From: JALJPB01 sp963933115
GTDB taxonomy: Bacteria > Pseudomonadota > Gammaproteobacteria > Enterobacterales > Alteromonadaceae
Direction of reading: 5' to 3'
NCBI GenBank assembly: GCA_963933115.1
Contig: CAWVSL010000069.1
Span: 1 to 7,441 of the forward strand
DNA length: 7,441 nucleotides
A program made the position numbers and the translations under genes. A model generated the notes under the pieces. The model made no database searches. It was given only the letters and a program-made list of their open reading frames with translations, and was not told the origin of the DNA. Positions 6,588 to 7,441 of the stretch are shown here, one piece after another; positions within the stretch are counted from its first letter, which is position 1, and every line of letters starts with the position of its first letter.

Positions 6588-6616
6588 TTGCAGTAGAGCG
6601 CAGATACTCATAAAAT
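6588..6616 (+). promoter_or_regulatory. Predicted yajD promoter
   Basis: TTGCAG (6588-6593) and TAAAAT (6611-6616, 5 of 6 to the -10 consensus) are 17 bp apart, giving a leader of about 26 nt before the ATG at 6649. A second possible -10, TATAAA at 6634-6639, would make the message almost leaderless. No strong Shine-Dalgarno precedes the ATG, so translation is probably modest. Confidence 0.35.
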
Positions 6617-6648
6617 AGTTTTACAGTTTATTTTATAAAGTTAATCGT

Positions 6649-6993
6649 ATGTCATCAGATAGGTTCGGCACAAGCCCACACTACAAGCAACAAGAGAAAG
6701 GCTACCGTGACAGAGCATTAAAACTATACCCTTGGGTTTGTGGACGTTGTGCGCGTGCTTTTGAGTTCTCCAACTTAAAGGAATTAACGGTACATCACGT
6801 TGACCACGACCATACGAATAACCCCAACGATGGAAGTAATTGGGAATTGTTATGTATATATTGCCATGACAATGAGCACGATAAGTACACAAAGCATGCG
6901 CAATACCAGACAGAAGTGATTGCCGGAGATTCTAACCAAGCTACGGCTACGCATAATCCTTTTGCTGACCTTAAAGCGATGTTAAAGAAATAG
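6649..6993 (+). CDS. yajD: HNH nuclease family protein YajD
   Basis: The 114-residue protein matches E. coli YajD (115 residues) from about residue 17 to the C-terminus: GYRDRALKLYPWVCGRC, then the LTVHHVDHDHTNNP core, SNWELLC, and NPFADLKAMLKK at the end. Two CxxC pairs, Cys31/Cys34 and Cys69/Cys72, should bind structural zinc. The HNH-type catalytic site is formed by His49-His50, Asp52/His53 and Asn64, with His73 (C-H-D) and His77 behind. Members are assigned to HNH endonucleases by motif; the true substrate and role of YajD are unknown to me. The first 16 residues differ from E. coli. It stands alone with its own promoter and no restriction or phage genes beside it, so a housekeeping nucleic-acid function seems more likely than a mobile-element one. 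The ATG lacks a clear Shine-Dalgarno. Confidence 0.9.
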   Translation: MSSDRFGTSPHYKQQEKGYRDRALKLYPWVCGRCARAFEFSNLKELTVHHVDHDHTNNPNDGSNWELLCIYCHDNEHDKYTKHAQYQTEVIAGDSNQATATHNPFADLKAMLKK

Positions 6994-7242
6994 ACTTTTG
7001 ATTAACTGATTGTATTAAAACTCCACGGAAGTTCCCCAACCAATGGGCTTACAACCGATGGTTGGCATTAATAGTGTTAATTTGGCTCTGTTAATTGATA
7101 TATGTTTTAAATTTAATTTGAGAGATTTGATAAGACTGGTAGACCAAACCTTTCGTTTTCCTGAATATGAGATGTAGTCATCTTAAAACCAACTTGAACG
7201 GCACCTGATATAATATTACTGACTTGCTATTCGCTTGAGCAA
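6994..7242. other. Non-coding gap between yajD and the right-hand partial gene
   Basis: Both neighbours converge on this 249-bp stretch. It holds an inverted repeat at 7036-7065, a short hairpin TTGCT/AGCAA (7224-7228 with 7238-7242) just past the stop of the minus-strand gene, and no T-run terminator that I can defend. Confidence 0.5.
7036..7065. repeat. Inverted repeat 43 bp after yajD
   Basis: CCAACCA (7036-7042) and TGGTTGG (7059-7065) are perfect inverted arms with a 16-nt spacer in which further G-C pairs are possible. It is much richer in GC than the flanks. No T tract follows on either strand, so it is not a standard terminator; a dispersed extragenic palindrome or transcript-end stabiliser is possible. 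Confidence 0.4.
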
Positions 7243-7441
7243 TCAATGATAAAACTCACTAAGTTGATTAGAAACCTTATAACATTCAACTTGTTTTTTA
7301 CCTATTAATCCTTTACAACCCACCAACCTATTAGATTCATTGCCCGGCAAGGGCTCATCATAAATAACAGATTTAACCAATTCAATATCGGCTTTAATCC
7401 CACTTTCAGTGAAAGATTCAATATTTTTATCTGGATTTTTA
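7243..7441 (-). CDS. Unrecognised protein, C-terminal 65 residues only (runs off the window)
   Basis: Reading leftward from the window edge, a frame stays open for 65 codons and stops at TGA (7245 down to 7243). Codon choice resembles the neighbouring genes, and the composition looks protein-like: a Lys/Asp/Glu-rich beginning, then DEPLPGNESNRLVGCKGLIG, then KKQVECYKVSNQLSEFYH at the end. Two cysteines 11 residues apart (fragment positions 42 and 53) could pair. I do not recognise the family. Its start lies beyond 7441, so length, localisation and operon partners cannot be judged. Confidence 0.55.
   Translation of the reverse strand, partial: KNPDKNIESFTESGIKADIELVKSVIYDEPLPGNESNRLVGCKGLIGKKQVECYKVSNQLSEFYH

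Larger units (their letters stand above)
6117..6648. other. 532-bp intergenic region without a recognised intact gene
   Basis: Besides the hairpin at its left edge it holds a near-perfect palindrome at 6165-6185, an open reading stretch at 6190-6459 that looks like a coding remnant, and the predicted yajD promoter at its right end. I see no tRNA, no repeat array and no insertion-sequence ends. Confidence 0.6.

Noticed and set aside
6641..6892. Minus-strand open frame of 83 codons
   Set aside because: It is antisense to yajD, whose protein match is clear.
6649..6993. HNH protein as part of a phage, homing or restriction system
   Set aside because: The near full-length match to chromosomal YajD and the lack of any phage, intron or methylase gene beside it argue against this.
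7036..7065. Integron attC site or insertion-sequence end
   Set aside because: I could not find the conserved outer boxes of an attC site, and no integrase, transposase or target duplication is visible nearby.
7015..7182. Minus-strand open stretch of 55 codons spanning the inverted repeat, ending in ...GWGTSVEF
   Set aside because: Its only ATG leaves 17 codons, and there is no ribosome-binding site. Both strands are open here, which is expected of short AT-rich stretches.

Overview
The window looks like a chromosomal segment of an AT-rich marine gammaproteobacterium, probably of the Alteromonadales (Colwellia, Thalassotalea or Shewanella type). I infer this from the closeness of the HNH protein to enterobacterial YajD, an ArsR-family regulator very like Vibrio HlyU, the low GC content with many TTA and AAT codons, and gammaproteobacterial Shine-Dalgarno and sigma70 signals. 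The genus is a guess.

Layout. (1) 1-688: a strong sigma70-like promoter drives a small secreted outer-membrane beta-barrel protein. (2) 750-5648, minus strand: a three-gene operon read from right to left. It encodes a HlyU/BigR-type ArsR regulator, an RND efflux permease of 1133 residues, and an RND periplasmic adaptor. The permease precedes the adaptor. A 19-codon reading frame with a good ribosome-binding site overlaps the permease stop codon and lies between the two. (3) 5649-5762: a compact divergent promoter region with a 6-5-6 inverted repeat and a 13-bp imperfect direct repeat. (4) 5763-6116, plus strand: a single-domain rhodanese followed by a hairpin. (5) 6117-6648: 532 bases without a recognisable intact gene. 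They hold a near-palindrome and an 89-codon open stretch that looks like a decayed or fragmentary coding sequence. (6) 6649-6993, plus strand: a YajD-type HNH protein. (7) 6994-7242: non-coding, with an inverted repeat. (8) 7243-7441, minus strand: the C-terminal end of an unrecognised protein that runs out of the window.

How the genes fit together. The regulator keeps the two cysteines (Cys32 and Cys98) that form the thiol switch of HlyU, BigR, SqrR and YgaV, and lacks the CxC metal site of classical ArsR. It is therefore most likely a sensor of reactive sulfur or oxidants, not of metals. It shares a promoter region with a rhodanese (a sulfane-sulfur transferase) and heads an operon with a tripartite-type efflux pump. 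The most economical reading is a sulfur- or redox-stress response that couples persulfide handling to export by the pump. No TolC-like outer-membrane channel is present, so the pump presumably uses one encoded elsewhere. The pump substrate cannot be read from the sequence.
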